DNA from: an uncultured Acidimicrobiales bacterium
GTDB taxonomy: Bacteria; Actinomycetota; Acidimicrobiia; Acidimicrobiales; Bin134
NCBI GenBank assembly: GCA_951813325.1
Contig: OX638350.1
Coordinates: 3,143,954 to 3,207,953, forward strand
Length of the DNA stretch: 64,000 nucleotides
Direction: 5' to 3'
Part shown: piece by piece, positions 1 to 12,644 of the stretch
Layout: every line of letters starts with the position of its first letter
Numbering within the stretch: position 1 is the first letter of the stretch
Translations under genes and position numbers: made by a program
Notes under the pieces: model-generated
Seen by the model: only the letters and a program-made list of their open reading frames with translations
Databases searched by the model: none
What the model was told of the DNA's origin: nothing

Positions 1-287
<287 letters not shown>

Positions 288-352
288 ACTTAATATTGGA
301 GCGCGGTTTTGCTGCGCCCTCAATCCTGTTCCGTTCAGCCCGAGGAAGTGCT

Positions 353-724
353 GTGCCCACGATTCAGCAGCTGGTGCGCAAGGGTCGCCAGTCCAAATTC
401 CGCAAGGAAAAGACGCCCGCTCTAAAGGGCGCGCCCCAGCGGCGAGGGGTATGCACCCGGGTCTACACCACAACCCCGAAAAAGCCGAACTCCGCACTCC
501 GACGGGTGGCTCGCGTCCGCTTGACCAGCGGGATGGAGGTAACCGCCTACATCCCCGGAGAAGGGCACAATCTTCAAGAGCACTCCATCGTGCTGGTGCG
601 CGGCGGACGAGTCCGCGATCTGCCGGGCGTGCGCTACAAGGTCATCCGCGGCACCCTCGACACCTCGGGTGTGGCCGACCGGCGCCAAGCTCGCAGCCGC
701 TACGGCGCCAAGAAGGAGAGCTGA
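353..724 (+). CDS. rpsL: 30S ribosomal protein S12
   Basis: S12 (123 aa) sits at the decoding centre of the small subunit. The N-terminus [12 protein letters not shown] and the loops [11 protein letters not shown] and [10 protein letters not shown] are family hallmarks; the lysines of these loops are the known streptomycin-resistance positions. A GTG start is chosen because it aligns with the universal N-terminus and lies 7 nt after the purine-rich GAGGAAG. The frame is open further upstream, but that extension overlaps rpoC and is not S12-like. Confidence 0.97.
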   Translation: MPTIQQLVRKGRQSKFRKEKTPALKGAPQRRGVCTRVYTTTPKKPNSALRRVARVRLTSGMEVTAYIPGEGHNLQEHSIVLVRGGRVRDLPGVRYKVIRGTLDTSGVADRRQARSRYGAKKES

Positions 725-767
725 CCGTGCTCGACCACTTCACCGGCGCTGGAAGAGAGGCCTGTTA

Positions 768-1238
768 ATGCCTCGAAAGGGCCCGGCAGGGCGACGCGAC
801 CTCCCCAACGACCCGGTCTACGACTCATTGCTGGTCACCCAGTTCGTGAACAAGATCCTTCAACGGGGCAAGCGATCCACCGCAGAGCGAATCGTGTACG
901 GCGCGCTCGGCATCGTGGAGCAAAAAACCAGTGTCGAGCCGCTGGGCACCCTGAAGCGAGCCGTGGAAAACGTGCGCCCCCAGCTCGAGGTCCGCAGCCG
1001 GCGGGTCGGCGGAGCCACTTATCAGGTCCCGGTTGACGTGCGCCCCCGACGGGCGAACACCCTGGCCATACGCTGGATTGTGAACCACGCCCGAGAGCGG
1101 CGTGAGCGCACCATGATTGATCGGCTGGCCAACGAAATCCTGGACGCCTCCAATGGCCTGGGTGCGTCGGTGAAGCGGCGCGACGACTTGCACAAGATGG
1201 CAGAGTCGAACCGGGCCTTCGCCCACTACCGCTGGTAA
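768..1238 (+). CDS. rpsG: 30S ribosomal protein S7
   Basis: S7 (156 aa) nucleates assembly of the 30S head. [12 protein letters not shown], the segment [11 protein letters not shown] and the motif [15 protein letters not shown] identify it, and the length is standard. It lies 43 bp after rpsL and 22 bp before fusA, as in the str operon. The ATG follows GGAAGAGAGG at an acceptable distance. Confidence 0.97.
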   Translation: MPRKGPAGRRDLPNDPVYDSLLVTQFVNKILQRGKRSTAERIVYGALGIVEQKTSVEPLGTLKRAVENVRPQLEVRSRRVGGATYQVPVDVRPRRANTLAIRWIVNHARERRERTMIDRLANEILDASNGLGASVKRRDDLHKMAESNRAFAHYRW

Positions 1239-1260
1239 GCGGTCTTACCCCCTGAGCCCC

Positions 1261-3339
<2,079 letters not shown>

Positions 3340-3377
3340 CTACGGGCAACCAACCCACTTTCGGAGGTTGAAAGACA

Positions 3378-4568
<1,191 letters not shown>

Positions 4569-4573
4569 TTCCC

Positions 4574-4894
4574 ATGGCCGCAGGACAGAAAATCCGCATT
4601 CGGCTGAAGGCCTACGATCACGAGATCATCGACCAGTCCACGAAGAAGATTGTGGAGACGGTCAAGCGCACCCAGGCCGACTTGCGGGGACCTGTCCCGC
4701 TGCCCACCGAGAAACACCGCTTCACCGTGATCCGGTCACCCCACAAAGACAAGGACAGCCGCGAGCATTTCGAGATCCGCATCCACAAGCGCTTGCTCGA
4801 CATCGTGGATCCCGGCCCCAAGACCGTGGACTCCCTCCAACGGCTGGACCTCCCTGCGGGCGTCGACATCGAGATCAAGCTCCAGCACGGCTGA
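4574..4894 (+). CDS. rpsJ: 30S ribosomal protein S10
   Basis: S10 (106 aa) is a 30S head protein that also acts as NusE in antitermination. [15 protein letters not shown] and [19 protein letters not shown] are diagnostic. It starts 5 bp after tuf and so belongs to the str transcript here. In most bacteria it leads the S10 operon immediately before rplC; in this genome the next S10 gene is 4.3 kb away. Confidence 0.97.
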   Translation: MAAGQKIRIRLKAYDHEIIDQSTKKIVETVKRTQADLRGPVPLPTEKHRFTVIRSPHKDKDSREHFEIRIHKRLLDIVDPGPKTVDSLQRLDLPAGVDIEIKLQHG

Positions 4895-4931
4895 GCAGCG
4901 GCCGGGGCAGCGGACCGAGTCCGGGCTAGCC

Positions 4932-6101
4932 GTGGCCTCCCAGGTGATACTCCTCCGGGTCTCCGGACCCGACCGCCCTGGCTTGTTCGCCGCACTGCTC
5001 GGCGTGCTGACCGCTGGCGGGGCCCACATCCAGGATGTGGAGCAGGTGGTCATCCGCCGCCAGCTCACTCTGGGGATCGTCATGGAGGTTCCCCCCGGCC
5101 AGGACCTGCTCAAGGACCTGCTGCTGTTCGGCTGGGAGCAGCGGGTGACGGTGGAGTTCGACGTGGTAGATCCCATCCCCTCCGTACACGCCGGCGCTCA
5201 CGCGGTCACCGTGCTGGGCCGGGAGCTGACCCCGTCCATGCTGGCGGCCACTGCCACCGCCATCGCCGACGGAGGCGGGAACATCAACCGCATTGTGCGC
5301 CTCTCCCGCTACCCCATCTACAGCTACGAACTGCTGGTTACCGGAGGCGATGCCGATGCCATTCGCCGCAACCTGCTGTCGGTGGCCAGCGCCAACCCCG
5401 AGTTCGACGTGGCCATCCAACGGGAGGGATTGGCAAGGCGGGCCAAGCGGGTTGCCCTGCTCGACGTGGACTCCACCCTCATCCAAGACGAGATGATCGA
5501 CCTTTTGGCCGCCGAGGCCGGCTGCGTGGAGGTGTGCCAGAAGCTGACTGATCAAGCCATGCGAGGCGAGATCGACTTCGAGACCTCGCTGCGAGAACGG
5601 GTCCGCCTCTTGGCCGGATTGGACGAGGCCGCCCTGGAGCGAGCGTGGGATCAGGTCACACTCACCCCGGGAGCTCGGACATTCGTGACCACCCTTCAGA
5701 GATTGGGCTATGCCATCGCCATTGTGAGCGGCGGGTTCACTCGGTTCTGCAACCGGCTCAAGAAGAACTTCGACCTCGACTACGCCTTCGCCAACAGCTT
5801 GGAGATCGCCGATGGCAAGCTCACCGGCAACCTGGAGGGCCCGATTGTGGACCGGCGCCGCAAGGCCGAGATCCTCCACGAGGTGGCCGCGGCCGAAGGA
5901 GTGACGCCCGAGCAGGTGGTAGCAGTGGGCGACGGGGCCAACGACATCGACATGCTCACCGCCGCCGGGCTGGGCATCGCCTTCAACGCCAAGCCCAAAG
6001 TCCGCCAGGCCGTGGAAACCGCGGTGAGCGTCCCCTACCTGGACGCAGTGCTCTTCCTGCTCGGCGTGAGCCGCGAAGAAGTCGAGGCCGAGGGAATCTA
6101 A
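4932..6101 (+). CDS. serB: Phosphoserine phosphatase with N-terminal ACT domains
   Basis: SerB (389 aa) dephosphorylates L-phosphoserine in the last step of serine synthesis. Residues ~1-165 hold an ACT-type region beginning [16 protein letters not shown] and a second ACT-like repeat. The HAD phosphatase core follows, with [10 protein letters not shown] near 178-187 (nucleophile Asp), SGGFTRF, and [10 protein letters not shown] near 333. It starts with GTG 37 bp after rpsJ, so it may be co-transcribed with the str genes. A HAD phosphatase fused to ACT domains is the common actinobacterial SerB form. Confidence 0.93.
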   Translation: MASQVILLRVSGPDRPGLFAALLGVLTAGGAHIQDVEQVVIRRQLTLGIVMEVPPGQDLLKDLLLFGWEQRVTVEFDVVDPIPSVHAGAHAVTVLGRELTPSMLAATATAIADGGGNINRIVRLSRYPIYSYELLVTGGDADAIRRNLLSVASANPEFDVAIQREGLARRAKRVALLDVDSTLIQDEMIDLLAAEAGCVEVCQKLTDQAMRGEIDFETSLRERVRLLAGLDEAALERAWDQVTLTPGARTFVTTLQRLGYAIAIVSGGFTRFCNRLKKNFDLDYAFANSLEIADGKLTGNLEGPIVDRRRKAEILHEVAAAEGVTPEQVVAVGDGANDIDMLTAAGLGIAFNAKPKVRQAVETAVSVPYLDAVLFLLGVSREEVEAEGI

Positions 6102-6112
6102 CCGTCGCCGAG

Positions 6113-6982
6113 ATGAATCCCGAACCGCCCCCGATCCGAAGCTTGTTGTTCGTCCCGGCCAATCGGGCCGACCGGATGCAAAAGGCGCTGGCCTCAGAAG
6201 CCGACGGCGTGGCGTTCGACTTGGAGAGCGCCATTCCCCGCGGTGCAGCCGCGGAGGCCCGGGCCAACGTCCGCCGCTCGCTGGAAGCCCACACCGCCGA
6301 TCAGCCCGCGGTGTTCGTCCGGGTGTCGGCAGTGGGCACCGCCGACTTCGCCGCCGACGTGCAGGCCTGCCGACACCCGTCGCTGACCACGCTGATGCTG
6401 CCCCAAGTCACCGGACCCGAAGAAGTGGCCACTGCGGATGCCGCCCTAGAAGGTTTCGAGGCTCGGATCATGCCGCTGGTGGAAACCGCGTCGGCCGTTC
6501 GGCGGGCCTATGAGCTGGCTACGGCTTCCGAGCGGGTGGCCTACATGGGTGGTGCCACCGGCCGCCAGGGAGACCTGGGCCGCTCAGTGGGCTTCCAGTG
6601 GACCCCCGAGGGCACCGAGACCCTGTATCTGCGCCAAAAGGTGCTGATCGACACGCGGGCCGCCGGGGCCCCCAACCCGCTGTCGGGGCTGTGGAGCATC
6701 GTGGACGACCTCGATGGTCTCACCCAGTTCGCCGCCCAAACCCGCCAACTCGGCTATGAGGGGATGATGGCCATCCACCCCAGCCACCTTGCCGTCATCA
6801 ACCAGGTCTTCTCCCCCGCACCCGAAGAGATCGCCGCCTGGCGCCAACTCATCGCCGCCGTCGAGGAGCATGAAGCCCAAGGCATCGGCGCATTCCGCCA
6901 CCAAGGCCGCCTCATCGACCGAGCCCACCTCCTCACCGCCCAACAAAACCTCTCCCGAGCCATACGACTCGGACTCTGCTAG
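6113..6982 (+). CDS. HpcH/HpaI aldolase / citrate lyase beta (CitE)-like protein
   Basis: This is a 289-aa TIM-barrel lyase of the CitE/malyl-CoA lyase superfamily. RSLLFVPANRADRM opens the protein, FDLESAIP holds the acidic metal-binding position, MPLVETASAV lies mid-barrel and GMMAIHPSHLAVIN near the C-terminus matches the CitE consensus. Substrate cannot be assigned; family members cleave citryl-CoA, malyl-CoA or related beta-hydroxyacyl-CoA esters. It is 11 bp after serB. A longer upstream frame overlaps serB and was discarded because the CitE homology starts at this ATG. Confidence 0.85.
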   Translation: MNPEPPPIRSLLFVPANRADRMQKALASEADGVAFDLESAIPRGAAAEARANVRRSLEAHTADQPAVFVRVSAVGTADFAADVQACRHPSLTTLMLPQVTGPEEVATADAALEGFEARIMPLVETASAVRRAYELATASERVAYMGGATGRQGDLGRSVGFQWTPEGTETLYLRQKVLIDTRAAGAPNPLSGLWSIVDDLDGLTQFAAQTRQLGYEGMMAIHPSHLAVINQVFSPAPEEIAAWRQLIAAVEEHEAQGIGAFRHQGRLIDRAHLLTAQQNLSRAIRLGLC

Positions 6983-7204
6983 CGCAAGTCCCAGCTACCG
7001 CAGACTTTATGGACGAGTTCTCTTGTTGCCATGGACCGAGGGTATGGCAGCGGCCGATGGCCACGGCGATAGCCGCGTTCAGCGCCTTTTCGTCTCGGTG
7101 CTCAACAGGAGACATCGCCCGATTGCACGAGCGGGCTGTGACAGCTTGGCTGCAATCCCACTTCGAGACAGAGCTCCCACCGGTGAATCCAACACAATCA
7201 CCTT

Positions 7205-7232
7205 CCCCGGCAACGAATACATCCCGCCGGGG
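7205..7232 (+). other. Inverted repeat in the tpx leader
   Basis: CCCCGGC at 7205-7211 pairs perfectly with GCCGGGG at 7226-7232 across a 14-nt loop, ending 15 bp before the tpx start codon. It could be a 5'-UTR hairpin or an operator. It has no T-tract, so it is not an obvious terminator. The rest of the 6983-7247 gap holds nothing else I can support. Confidence 0.3.
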
Positions 7233-7247
7233 TGCTACAAAGCGGCT

Positions 7248-7748
7248 ATGGCTCAGACTACTTTCCGAGACAAAACCATCAACACCGGCGGCGACCTCCC
7301 TGCGGTGGGATCACCAGCCCCGGCGTTCACGCTGACCGGCGGCGATCTGTCCCCGGTCACACTGGAGGGCCTGGCCGGCCGCAACGTGGTGCTCAACATC
7401 TTCCCCAGCATCGACACCGGGGTGTGCGCCACCAGCGTGCGGACCTTCAACGAGCGGGCCGCGGGGCTGGACAACACCACCGTGGTCTGCGCCTCATTAG
7501 ACCTGCCGTTCGCCGGTTCCCGCTTCTGCGGCGCCGAGGACATCGAGAATGTGGCCATCGGCTCCATCTTCCGCAACCGCGAGTTCTTGGACGACTACGG
7601 CGTTGAGATGATCGACGGCCCCCTGTCCGGCCTCACCGCCCGCGCCGTGGTGGTCATCGCCCCCGACGGTACCGTGGCCCACAACGAGCTGGTGGCGGCC
7701 ATCGCCTCCGAACCCGACTACGACGCCGCCCTGGCCGCCTGCTCGTAA
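7248..7748 (+). CDS. tpx: Thiol peroxidase (atypical 2-Cys peroxiredoxin)
   Basis: Tpx (166 aa) reduces peroxides using thioredoxin. The peroxidatic cysteine lies in PSIDTGVCATSVRTF (Cys60) and the resolving cysteine in DLPFAGSRFC (Cys94), the spacing typical of Tpx. The ATG at 7248 aligns with the family N-terminus. A 265-bp gap precedes it, so it may have its own promoter, although none stands out. Its 3' end faces the permease gene, with a shared terminator hairpin between them. Confidence 0.93.
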   Translation: MAQTTFRDKTINTGGDLPAVGSPAPAFTLTGGDLSPVTLEGLAGRNVVLNIFPSIDTGVCATSVRTFNERAAGLDNTTVVCASLDLPFAGSRFCGAEDIENVAIGSIFRNREFLDDYGVEMIDGPLSGLTARAVVVIAPDGTVAHNELVAAIASEPDYDAALAACS

Positions 7749-7752
7749 CCGC

Positions 7753-7774
7753 TGTTCGCCGATACCGGCGAACA
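7753..7774. terminator. Bidirectional terminator hairpin between tpx and the AI-2E permease gene
   Basis: A perfect 9-bp stem TGTTCGCCG / CGGCGAACA with a 4-nt ATAC loop lies in the 32-bp gap between two convergent genes. There is no long U-tract, which is common in high-GC actinobacteria. Position and symmetry support termination in both directions. Confidence 0.65.
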
Positions 7775-7780
7775 CGCCGT

Positions 7781-8941
7781 TCAGGAATTGACGTCTCGGC
7801 GGAAGACTTGACGGAACCGTTCACCGAGGGAGTCGCGCGACGGGTGCCGGGCCACTTCGGCGTCTTCTAGCTCCTGTACCACATCATGCCGCTCTAGGTA
7901 ACTGGACATGAATGCCTGGGCAGTGGCCGCAGCCGGCAGGGCCAGCACCGCCCCGACCGCGCCAAGCAGCAGGCTGCCGGCGATCACCGAGCCGAACGCC
8001 ACAGTCACGTGGATCTCCATGGTGTGAGCGGTCACCTTGGGCTGGAGCAAGTAGTTCTCCACCTGCTGGTACACCACGATGACCACCAAGATGGCCAGTC
8101 CGGTCGAGGGCTTGTCCAGCAGTCCGATCAGCACGGGCAGCGCGCCGGCGATGTAGGTGCCGATCACCGGGACGAATTGCGATACCAACCCCACCCACAA
8201 CGCCATGGGCGCCGGGAAAGGCGCCCCCACAAGCCAGAACACCAGCCAGTGGACCAAGAATGAAATCACCGCCAAGATGAGCCGGCTGTAGATGTAGCCC
8301 CCGGTCTTGTCGATGGCCAGATTCCAGATGGTCAGCACCTGGCGCTGATGCTCGGGAGACAGCAGGGAGCAAAGATTGCGCCGCAGCTTGGGGCCCTCGG
8401 CCACCAAATAGAAGGTGAACAGCACGATGGTCAGAATCTGGAACAGGACTTGCAGAACTGTGGTGCCCAAATTGATCAAGTTGTCGGCCAGTCGAGTGGC
8501 CAGATTGGTGGCCGCTCCTCCCTCTTGGAACTCCTCCAACAGCCCCTGGGCATCCACCTCCACATCGAACGTGTCCTCCACCCAGCCCTCGATGTCGTTG
8601 ATGTAGCTGGGAGCGTCGTCGACGAACTCGCCGATTTGATCGGCCAAGACCGCGCCGATGGCCCACAGGAACAAACCCGCGGCAACCAGCAGCACGAGGA
8701 ACATGACCCCGGTTCCCAGGCCCCGGCGAATTCCCATTCGCTCCATGCGATTGACCGCCGGCTCCAATGCAAATGAGAGAAAGAACGAAACCAGCACGAT
8801 CACCAGCAGCACTTTCAGTTCGGCGATCAGCCATCCCAGCACGTACAACCCGCCCAGAGCCGCAGCCCCGGTCAGTATGGCGCGAAAAAGCCAGGGGGGA
8901 ACGTTGGGGGATGGTGTTTCTCCGGACGACGTTTCGTCCAT
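7781..8941 (-). CDS. AI-2E family transporter (PerM/TqsA-like membrane protein)
   Basis: This 386-aa polytopic membrane protein has about eight hydrophobic segments, with a pair near the N-terminus (ALGGLYVLGWLIAELKVLLV), a soluble middle region near residues 100-150 (DDAPSYINDIEGW), and the conserved FVPVIGTYIAGALPVL and late NYLLQPKV blocks of the family. Members export autoinducer-2, Na+/H+ or unknown solutes; the substrate is not predictable. It is divergent from rplC and convergent with tpx. Confidence 0.85.
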   Translation of the reverse strand: MDETSSGETPSPNVPPWLFRAILTGAAALGGLYVLGWLIAELKVLLVIVLVSFFLSFALEPAVNRMERMGIRRGLGTGVMFLVLLVAAGLFLWAIGAVLADQIGEFVDDAPSYINDIEGWVEDTFDVEVDAQGLLEEFQEGGAATNLATRLADNLINLGTTVLQVLFQILTIVLFTFYLVAEGPKLRRNLCSLLSPEHQRQVLTIWNLAIDKTGGYIYSRLILAVISFLVHWLVFWLVGAPFPAPMALWVGLVSQFVPVIGTYIAGALPVLIGLLDKPSTGLAILVVIVVYQQVENYLLQPKVTAHTMEIHVTVAFGSVIAGSLLLGAVGAVLALPAAATAQAFMSSYLERHDVVQELEDAEVARHPSRDSLGERFRQVFRRDVNS

Positions 8942-8980
8942 GATTTCACGCTAACCGTCGTCTTTTGCCCAATCGGGGAT

Positions 8981-9009
8981 TTGGCCCCTCCCTAGGCAGC
9001 CGCTATCAT
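8981..9009 (+). promoter_or_regulatory. Predicted promoter of the S10-spc-alpha operon
   Basis: TTGGCC at 8981-8986, a 17-bp spacer and TATCAT at 9004-9009 form a near-consensus sigma70-type promoter, about 180 bp before rplC. It sits in the divergent gap with the permease gene. It would supply the S10 genes with their own start, which is expected because rpsJ is not next to rplC here. Confidence 0.6.
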
Positions 9010-9018
9010 TTCTATTTC

Positions 9019-9166
9019 GTGCCGGCCCCGGTCGGCACTGTTCGTGTCAAACGACGTCCGTCTAGGCCTGCAAGGTGTAACCACCCTGCTCCGGGAACCG
9101 GACGGCACAACCGAAGCCCGCTCCGCCGGTAAGTCCCACATGCTGGGTCTGCACCCGTGCGGAGCG
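9019..9166 (+). promoter_or_regulatory. Structured leader upstream of rplC
   Basis: Two inverted repeats lie between the predicted promoter and rplC. GTGCCG at 9019-9024 pairs with CGGCAC at 9033-9038. A longer-range perfect 8-bp stem, CGCTCCGC at 9119-9126 with GCGGAGCG at 9159-9166, encloses the smaller hairpin CCCA/TGGG at 9135-9145. The large stem ends 9 nt before the ribosome site of rplC. Autogenous control of S10 operons by a leader RNA is known in other bacteria; that role here is inference. Confidence 0.4.
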
Positions 9167-9188
9167 TTTGCGTGAAGGCAGGTTCGCG

Positions 9189-9839
9189 GTGGTTGCCAAG
9201 GCGATTGTCGGCGAAAAACTAGGAATGACCCAGGTGTGGGACGAGAACGACCGCGTCGTGCCCGTCACCGTGCTGCGGGTGGATCCCTGCCGCATTGTGC
9301 AGGTCAAACGTCCTGAGATCGACGGCTATTCCGCCCTCCAGGTGACCTTCGGGACCCAGAGTCCTGATCGGTTGACCCAGCCGGAGCGAGGCCACTTGGC
9401 CAAGGCCGGCGTTGCTCCTGGCCGCACGCTGGTGGAGTTGCGCCTCGACGACGTGGATACCTACGAAGCCGGACAGGAGATCGGGGTCGACCTGTTCGAC
9501 GGGGGCGAATTGGTGGACGTCACCGGCGTTAGCAAGGGCAAGGGCTTCACCGGCGTCATGAAGCGTCACAACTTCAGCGGCCAAAAGGCCAGCCACGGCG
9601 CCCACAAGGTCCACCGCAAGCCCGGCGCCGTGGGCCAGTGCGCCACGCCATCGAGAATTTTCAGGGGCAAGCGGATGCCGGGACGAGCAGGGGCCGAGAA
9701 GGTCACCACTCTCAACCTCCAGGTGGTGAGGGTGGACAACGAGAACGATTTGATCTTGCTGAAGGGCTCGGTTCCCGGCCGAAGGGGATCCACTGTTCTG
9801 ATCCGCAGCGCAATAAAGAACGGTGCGGGTGCGGGATGA
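9189..9839 (+). CDS. rplC: 50S ribosomal protein L3
   Basis: L3 (216 aa) is an early-assembly protein near the peptidyl transferase centre. AIVGEKLGMTQVWDE at the N-terminus and GKGFTGVMKRHNF are diagnostic. The GTG at 9189 is preferred over the TTG at 9168 because it gives the family N-terminus and follows AAGGCAGG by about 6 nt. Its stop overlaps the rplD start (ATGA). Confidence 0.95.
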   Translation: MVAKAIVGEKLGMTQVWDENDRVVPVTVLRVDPCRIVQVKRPEIDGYSALQVTFGTQSPDRLTQPERGHLAKAGVAPGRTLVELRLDDVDTYEAGQEIGVDLFDGGELVDVTGVSKGKGFTGVMKRHNFSGQKASHGAHKVHRKPGAVGQCATPSRIFRGKRMPGRAGAEKVTTLNLQVVRVDNENDLILLKGSVPGRRGSTVLIRSAIKNGAGAG

Positions 9840-10498
9840 CCACCATCACCGTGCGCAATCCCGCCGGCGAAGAGACCGGAACAGTTGACCTTGACCCCAA
9901 GGTGTTCGGCATCGAGCCCAACGTGGCTGTCATGCACCAGGTGGTCACCGCCCAGCTGGCGGCCCGGCGCCGAGGTACCCAGAGCACCAAGACCAGGGCT
10001 GAGGTCAAGGGCGGCTCTGGCAAACCATGGCGCCAGAAGGGCACCGGCCGAGCCCGTCACGGATCGACCCGCAACCCGCAATGGCGGGGAGGCGGGGTGG
10101 CTCTCGGCCCCAAGCCTCGGAGCTACCGACAGCGCACCCCCAAGAAGATGGTCCGCTTGGCCCTGCGGTCGGCACTGTCCGACCGGGCCCGGGACGACAA
10201 GGTCGTGGTGGTGGACGGCTGGAAGATCGAGGCCCCCCGAACCAAGGACGCGATCGCTGCGCTCGAAGCCTTGAAGGCAGACGGTCGGGTGCTGTTGGTG
10301 GCTGAACGCGATGAGTCTGAGGTGTGGAAGAGCTTCCGCAACCTTCCCCAAGTCCACCTGGTCAGCCCCGAAGAGTTGAACGCGTACGACGTGCTGGTGT
10401 CCGACACGGTGGTCTTCACGCTCGACACCCTGCCCACCGCCGAAGTGACCGAAGCAGAGACCAGCGACACCGCCGGCGACGAAGGGGACGAGGCATGA
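9836..10498 (+). CDS. rplD: 50S ribosomal protein L4
   Basis: L4 (220 aa) lines the exit tunnel. The conserved loop [19 protein letters not shown] and the downstream GPKPRSY identify it. The C-terminus is extended by a short acidic tail ([17 protein letters not shown]). It overlaps rplC by 4 nt and rplW by 4 nt. Confidence 0.96.
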   Translation: MTTITVRNPAGEETGTVDLDPKVFGIEPNVAVMHQVVTAQLAARRRGTQSTKTRAEVKGGSGKPWRQKGTGRARHGSTRNPQWRGGGVALGPKPRSYRQRTPKKMVRLALRSALSDRARDDKVVVVDGWKIEAPRTKDAIAALEALKADGRVLLVAERDESEVWKSFRNLPQVHLVSPEELNAYDVLVSDTVVFTLDTLPTAEVTEAETSDTAGDEGDEA

Positions 10499-10785
10499 AA
10501 GATCCTCGCGATGTCGTGTTGGCCCCAGTGGTCTCGGAGAAGTCCTACGAGCTGTTGGAGTCCAACGTCTACACCTTCCGAGTCCACCCCGACTCTTCCA
10601 AGCCGGAGATCAAAGACGCCATTGAGACATTGTTCGATGTCACCGTTGTCAAGGTCAACACCATGAACCGCAAGGGCAAGCGCCGCCGCAATCGGCGCAG
10701 CCCCACATTCGGCCGCAAGCCCGACACCAAGCGGGCATTGGTCACCCTTGTTGAAGGTGACCAAATCGAGTTGTTCGACGTCTGA
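10495..10785 (+). CDS. rplW: 50S ribosomal protein L23
   Basis: L23 (96 aa) sits at the tunnel exit and binds trigger factor and [14 protein letters not shown], the [15 protein letters not shown] loop and the normal length support the call. ATGA overlap with rplD suggests translational coupling. Confidence 0.95.
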   Translation: MKDPRDVVLAPVVSEKSYELLESNVYTFRVHPDSSKPEIKDAIETLFDVTVVKVNTMNRKGKRRRNRRSPTFGRKPDTKRALVTLVEGDQIELFDV

Positions 10786-10793
10786 GGCACATC

Positions 10794-11630
10794 ATGGCAG
10801 TACGTAGACGAAATCCCACCAGCCCCGGCCGCCGCTTTCAGACGGTGTCCGACTTTTCCGGCGTCACCACCACAAAGCCGGAGCGGTCGCTGGTCGCGAA
10901 GAAGACCAGCACCGGCGGACGCAACAACCACGGCCGCAAGACTTCCCGCCATCGGGGTGGAGGCCATAAGCAGCGCTACCGCGTCATCGATTTCAAGCGG
11001 GCCAAAGACGGCGTTCCGGCCACGGTGGCCTCGGTGGAGTACGACCCCAACCGCAACTGCCGCATCCTGCTGCTGCACTTCCACGATGGGGAGAAGCGCT
11101 ACGTCCTGGCCCCCGAGGGTGTCAGTGTGGGCGACATCCTGCAAAACGGTCCCGGTTCCGAAATCAGACCGGGAAACGCCCTGCCCCTTCGCTACATTCC
11201 TGTGGGCACCACCATTCACGCGGTGGAATTGAAGCCGGGCGGCGGTGCTCGCATGGTCCGCTCCGCTGGTGCCAGCGCCCAGCTGGTGGCCAAAGAGGGC
11301 AGCTTCGCCACCCTCCGGCTGCCTAGCACCGAGATGCGCCGAGTGCCCATCGACTGCCGGGCCACCGTGGGATCGGTGGGCAATGCCGAGGCCGAACTCG
11401 TCAAGCTGGGCAAGGCCGGACGAGCTCGCTGGAAGGGAGTACGGCCGCAAACCCGGGGTGTGGCCATGAACCCGGTGGACCATCCCCTGGGCGGCGGCGA
11501 GGGCAAGTCCTCTGGAGGACGCCATCCCGTATCGCCGTGGGGCCAGTCTGAGGGCCGCACTCGCAACAAGAAGAAGAAGTCACAGCAGATGATCGTCCGA
11601 CGGCGCCGGACCCGCGGCAGGCGTCGCTAG
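10794..11630 (+). CDS. rplB: 50S ribosomal protein L2
   Basis: L2 (278 aa) is needed for subunit association and peptidyl transferase activity. [35 protein letters not shown] (with the conserved His) and the basic C-terminus [10 protein letters not shown] are hallmarks. The start lies 8 bp after rplW. Confidence 0.98.
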   Translation: MAVRRRNPTSPGRRFQTVSDFSGVTTTKPERSLVAKKTSTGGRNNHGRKTSRHRGGGHKQRYRVIDFKRAKDGVPATVASVEYDPNRNCRILLLHFHDGEKRYVLAPEGVSVGDILQNGPGSEIRPGNALPLRYIPVGTTIHAVELKPGGGARMVRSAGASAQLVAKEGSFATLRLPSTEMRRVPIDCRATVGSVGNAEAELVKLGKAGRARWKGVRPQTRGVAMNPVDHPLGGGEGKSSGGRHPVSPWGQSEGRTRNKKKKSQQMIVRRRRTRGRRR

Positions 11631-11658
11631 GGAGAAAGACCGAAAGGAGATACCGCCC

Positions 11659-11937
11659 ATGCCCAGGAGTTTGAAGAAAGGTCCGTTCGTCGACGGCCAC
11701 CTGTTGCGGAAAGTCGACGCCCTCAACGACCAGAGCACCAAACAGGTCATCCGGACTTGGTCCCGCCGCTCCACCATTATCCCCGACATGGTGGGTCACA
11801 CCATCGCGGTCCACGACGGTCGCAAGCATGTGCCGGTGTACATCACCGAGTCGATGGTAGGCCACAAGCTGGGCGAATTCGCCCCCACCCGCACCTTTCG
11901 AGCCCATGCCGGCCAAGAGCGGGGAGCCCGTCGCTGA
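11659..11937 (+). CDS. rpsS: 30S ribosomal protein S19
   Basis: S19 (92 aa) lies in the 30S head near the A-site finger. [12 protein letters not shown] and [13 protein letters not shown] are diagnostic. A clear AAAGGAGA precedes the ATG. Its TGA overlaps the rplV ATG by one base (TGATG). Confidence 0.97.
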   Translation: MPRSLKKGPFVDGHLLRKVDALNDQSTKQVIRTWSRRSTIIPDMVGHTIAVHDGRKHVPVYITESMVGHKLGEFAPTRTFRAHAGQERGARR

Positions 11938-12644
11938 TGGCCGTGGTCACCGTGGACAACGACACCCGCCCGGGCAGCCGGGCCGTGGCCAAGTACGTGC
12001 GCTCTTCGGCCTACAAGGCCCGGGAGGTGCTCGACTTGGTGCGAGGGAAATCGTATTCCGAGGCTCGGGAGATTCTGACTTTCTCCGAGCGGCGCATCTC
12101 CAACATGATTGCCAAGTGCCTCGACTCCGCGGTAGCCAACGCCGAGCACAACGATGAACTCGATGGCGCCGAGCTGTTCATCGCCGCCTGCTATGCCGAC
12201 GAGGGCCCCACCTTGAAGCGCTGGCGGCCGCGAGCCCGAGGCCGGGCCACCCGCATCCGCAAGAGGACCTGCCACATCACCGTGGTGGTGGCCCGCTACA
12301 CCGACGAGGAGTTGGCTGCCATCGACGCCCGCATGGCCCTCAAGGGCACCGGTCGGCGCAGTTCGGCCGCCGAAGCCCGTCGCCGGAGGGTGGCAGCCAG
12401 CCGGGAGCGCGACGCTGACCGGGCCGAAGACCACGATCACGAGCACGAACACGACGAGGACGATCCAGTAGCCGAGGACGACTTCGACAACATCGCCGAC
12501 GCCGAGACCGACAAAGACGACGCTGACGCCGGTGTCGAAGAAGACGACGCCGACGCCGAAACCGAAACCGACATCGCCGACGCCGAAACCGAGACCAACG
12601 AAGAAGACGACGCTGACGCCGAAGAAGACGAGAAGGAATCCTGA
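11937..12644 (+). CDS. rplV: 50S ribosomal protein L22 with acidic C-terminal extension
   Basis: L22 (235 aa here) lines the exit tunnel. Residues 12-122 are the ordinary core ([20 protein letters not shown], then [19 protein letters not shown]). From about residue 158 there is a ~75-residue tail dominated by Asp and Glu, with repeats such as DADAETETD. The core is a normal length, so the tail is an addition. Actinobacterial L22 often has an extension, but usually Ala/Lys-rich rather than acidic. The tail is in-frame, reads cleanly to the rpsC overlap and is encoded by a partly repetitive GACGCCGAA-type sequence. Confidence 0.95.
   Translation: MAVVTVDNDTRPGSRAVAKYVRSSAYKAREVLDLVRGKSYSEAREILTFSERRISNMIAKCLDSAVANAEHNDELDGAELFIAACYADEGPTLKRWRPRARGRATRIRKRTCHITVVVARYTDEELAAIDARMALKGTGRRSSAAEARRRRVAASRERDADRAEDHDHEHEHDEDDPVAEDDFDNIADAETDKDDADAGVEEDDADAETETDIADAETETNEEDDADAEEDEKES

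Noticed and set aside
288..352. Weak hairpin GCGC/GCGC at 301-317 between rpoC and rpsL as a terminator
   Set aside because: Only 4 bp of stem and no T-tract; the genes are normally co-transcribed.
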